A DNA stretch of 7,925 nt. Origin: Clostridia bacterium. Its GTDB lineage: Bacteria > Bacillota > Clostridia > Oscillospirales > Acutalibacteraceae. The position numbers and the translations under genes were made by a program. Below the pieces are notes generated by a model. That model made no database searches, was not told the origin of the DNA, and saw only the letters and a list, made by a program, of their open reading frames with translations. Positions within the stretch are counted from its first letter, which is position 1. Every line of letters begins with the position of its first letter. Location: the NCBI GenBank assembly GCA_900757335.1, contig CAAENL010000196.1:1-7925 (forward strand), in the 5' to 3' direction. Shown in pieces: positions 6,763-7,925 of this stretch.

Positions 6763-7692
6763 ATGAATCTGAAAAAAAAATTATGTGCTTTATTTTTAAT
6801 GGGAAGTTTTGTCTTAAACTGTTTTTCTGTGAATTCAACAGTAATAAATTTTAATATGAATCCTTATGAATTGTTGAATGAAAGTGATGAAATGGTTCGA
6901 AGTACGGAGGATTGGTTTAGTTGTTTTTTTCAAAATTTAAAAAATTCAAAAGAAATTCCCATAGATTTAAAGAAATTGGAAATTATTTTGGTAAATAAAT
7001 TTTCACAGCAACTTATTTTATCAGAGGATTTTTTAAAATATATGGAAGATAAACTGAATTTAGTAATATTTTCCGAAATGAATAAAAAATATGATGAAAG
7101 CTATATTGAAATGGCGTCAGTGATGCGTAAAATGATTATTGCTGATTTGAGTGAAAAAAAGTATGAAGATTATATAAATTCTTACAAAATGTGGGAATAC
7201 TGTTTTGAAGTCTATCAAAATAAATATTTTTCTTATTTAGGAACTGACTATTGTGAAACTATGCGTTGTTTGGAAATGTGTAAGTTTTGTAGAGGTCGTC
7301 AATTTAAGGCTCAAGGACATGCAAAAACTGTGGGAGGATATTTTGAGGAAGCTTGCAGTCTTTTTTTAGTCGCAGAAGAATACTTTAGAAAAGTGGGAGA
7401 TCGTTTTTTTGAAGATATATGTTCTAAACTTTATACTTTGAGTTATGAAAATTTTGAAAAAAAAATATCACATGTACCGAATGCAATTTTACCTGTAACA
7501 GACTTGTATTCTCAGTTAAATGCAAAATATCCTTTGAATACACCTGAGTTAATATCAACAAATACGAACGCATCCGTAAGCGGATCGGAATCTTCTGAAA
7601 GCGTGCTGCCTGGTAGTGTGCACATTAAAGAAATGATACATAAAATGTTCAGATTTACGCCTTGGGAAGATAAAAATAGTTTGGCTATTTAA
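6763..7692 (+). CDS. secreted TPR-like helical protein with a cysteine cluster (309 aa)
   Basis: I start it at the ATG at 6763, which follows GAGGT (6751-6755) by 7 nt and puts a signal peptide (MNLKKK, hydrophobic core to about residue 23) at the N terminus. A GTG at 6721 would add 14 residues but has no Shine-Dalgarno site and would bury the signal. Cys20 in FVLNC is a poor lipobox (Asn before Cys), so a lipoprotein is possible but unlikely. The mature part is mainly helical. Cysteines 164, 169, 173 and 176 form C-x4-C-x3-C-x2-C. Residues about 184-232 form a TPR-like hairpin (G185, A197, F201, A204) followed by D-x-F-x-E-x-x-C-x-K. The C-terminal third (235-309) is Ser/Thr/Pro-richer and has no sorting signal. 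It lies 118 bp after the sortase with no evident terminator between them, so it may be co-transcribed. Family not recognised. A chaperone or accessory role for the surface proteins is speculation from position. Confidence 0.85.
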   Translation: MNLKKKLCALFLMGSFVLNCFSVNSTVINFNMNPYELLNESDEMVRSTEDWFSCFFQNLKNSKEIPIDLKKLEIILVNKFSQQLILSEDFLKYMEDKLNLVIFSEMNKKYDESYIEMASVMRKMIIADLSEKKYEDYINSYKMWEYCFEVYQNKYFSYLGTDYCETMRCLEMCKFCRGRQFKAQGHAKTVGGYFEEACSLFLVAEEYFRKVGDRFFEDICSKLYTLSYENFEKKISHVPNAILPVTDLYSQLNAKYPLNTPELISTNTNASVSGSESSESVLPGSVHIKEMIHKMFRFTPWEDKNSLAI

Positions 7693-7836
7693 ATTTTTTA
7701 TAAACTTAAAACTTGAAAAATACTTATTGGCTGTGCACTGCTTTTAGATTGTATTTAGCATTTAAAATATAGTAAGTAAAGAATATATGTAATATACTAA
7801 GATATTTAAAAAACAATTTTTTCTACATATAAAAAC

Positions 7837-7867
7837 AAAGGATCCATCCGATTTGGATGGATCTTTT
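7837..7867. terminator. hairpin terminator, probably bidirectional
   Basis: GATCCATCC (7841-7849), a 5-nt loop (7850-7854) and GGATGGATC (7855-7863) form a perfect 9-bp stem. One G-U and three A-U pairs extend it to 7837-7867. TTTT (7864-7867) follows on the plus strand. The minus-strand side has a longer U-rich run (from the A-rich 7831-7840). It lies about 145 nt after the stop at 7692, and nothing gene-like is seen in 7693-7836. The core ATCCATCC/GGATGGAT with a 5-nt loop is the same as in the terminator at 393-421. Confidence 0.8.
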
Positions 7868-7879
7868 ATCGTAAATCAA

Positions 7880-7925
7880 TTACATTATAATACTGTTTAG
7901 TAATGCCAAAGCTCCTATTCCCGGC
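7880..7925 (-). CDS. possible 3' end of a minus-strand gene (partial, frame uncertain)
   Basis: From the right edge on the minus strand, one frame reads PGIGALALLNSIIM and stops at TAA (7880-7882), 12 nt before the terminator stem. This resembles the layout at the left end, where a minus-strand gene stops shortly before its hairpin. A second frame is open for 19 codons to a TAA at 7866-7868, but that stop would sit inside the terminator stem, which makes it less likely. The stronger U-tract on the minus-strand side of the hairpin also suggests a gene arriving from the right. The fragment is too short to identify and could be non-coding. Confidence 0.25.
   Translation of the reverse strand, partial: PGIGALALLNSIIM

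Noticed and set aside
6820..6824. Lipoprotein signal at Cys20 of the TPR-like protein
   Set aside because: The residues before Cys are V-L-N, a poor fit to the lipobox, which normally needs Gly, Ala or Ser directly before Cys.

Overview
This is an AT-rich window (roughly 30-33% G+C by eye) with strong Shine-Dalgarno sites, sigma-70-type promoters, a class B sortase and NPKT-type cell-wall sorting signals. Together these point to a low-GC monoderm Bacillota, most likely a clostridial lineage. The species cannot be named from the sequence. Most of the proteins carry signal peptides or membrane anchors, so this is a cell-surface and secretion locus.

Layout. (1) The left edge holds the 3' end of a plus-strand gene whose product ends in a TPR-like helical repeat. 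It stops at 370. (2) A bidirectional hairpin terminator at 393-421 separates it from a convergent minus-strand gene (440-3166). That gene encodes a 908-residue secreted protein of unknown function, with long helical stretches interrupted by short beta-rich segments. (3) A 315-bp AT-rich divergent intergenic region (3167-3481) carries a promoter for each side. (4) Two tandem paralogous genes (3482-4564 and 4695-5789) encode secreted surface proteins. Their blocks match the 'choice-of-anchor L' family, and they end in NPKTS and NPKTG sorting signals, a membrane helix and a basic tail. Each has its own closely similar promoter. (5) A class B sortase (5817-6644) follows the second paralog by 27 bp. 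(6) Next is a secreted Cys-containing TPR-like protein (6763-7692), then a second hairpin terminator (about 7837-7867). (7) The last ~45 bases may be the 3' end of another minus-strand gene.

Inferred working model: the two proteins at 3482-5789 are exported by Sec, held by their C-terminal helix, cut within NPKT and joined to peptidoglycan by the neighbouring sortase. The TPR-like protein and the 908-residue protein are exported but have no sorting signal. Their link to the sortase unit rests on proximity alone. No RNA genes, CRISPR arrays, transposases or integrases were seen.
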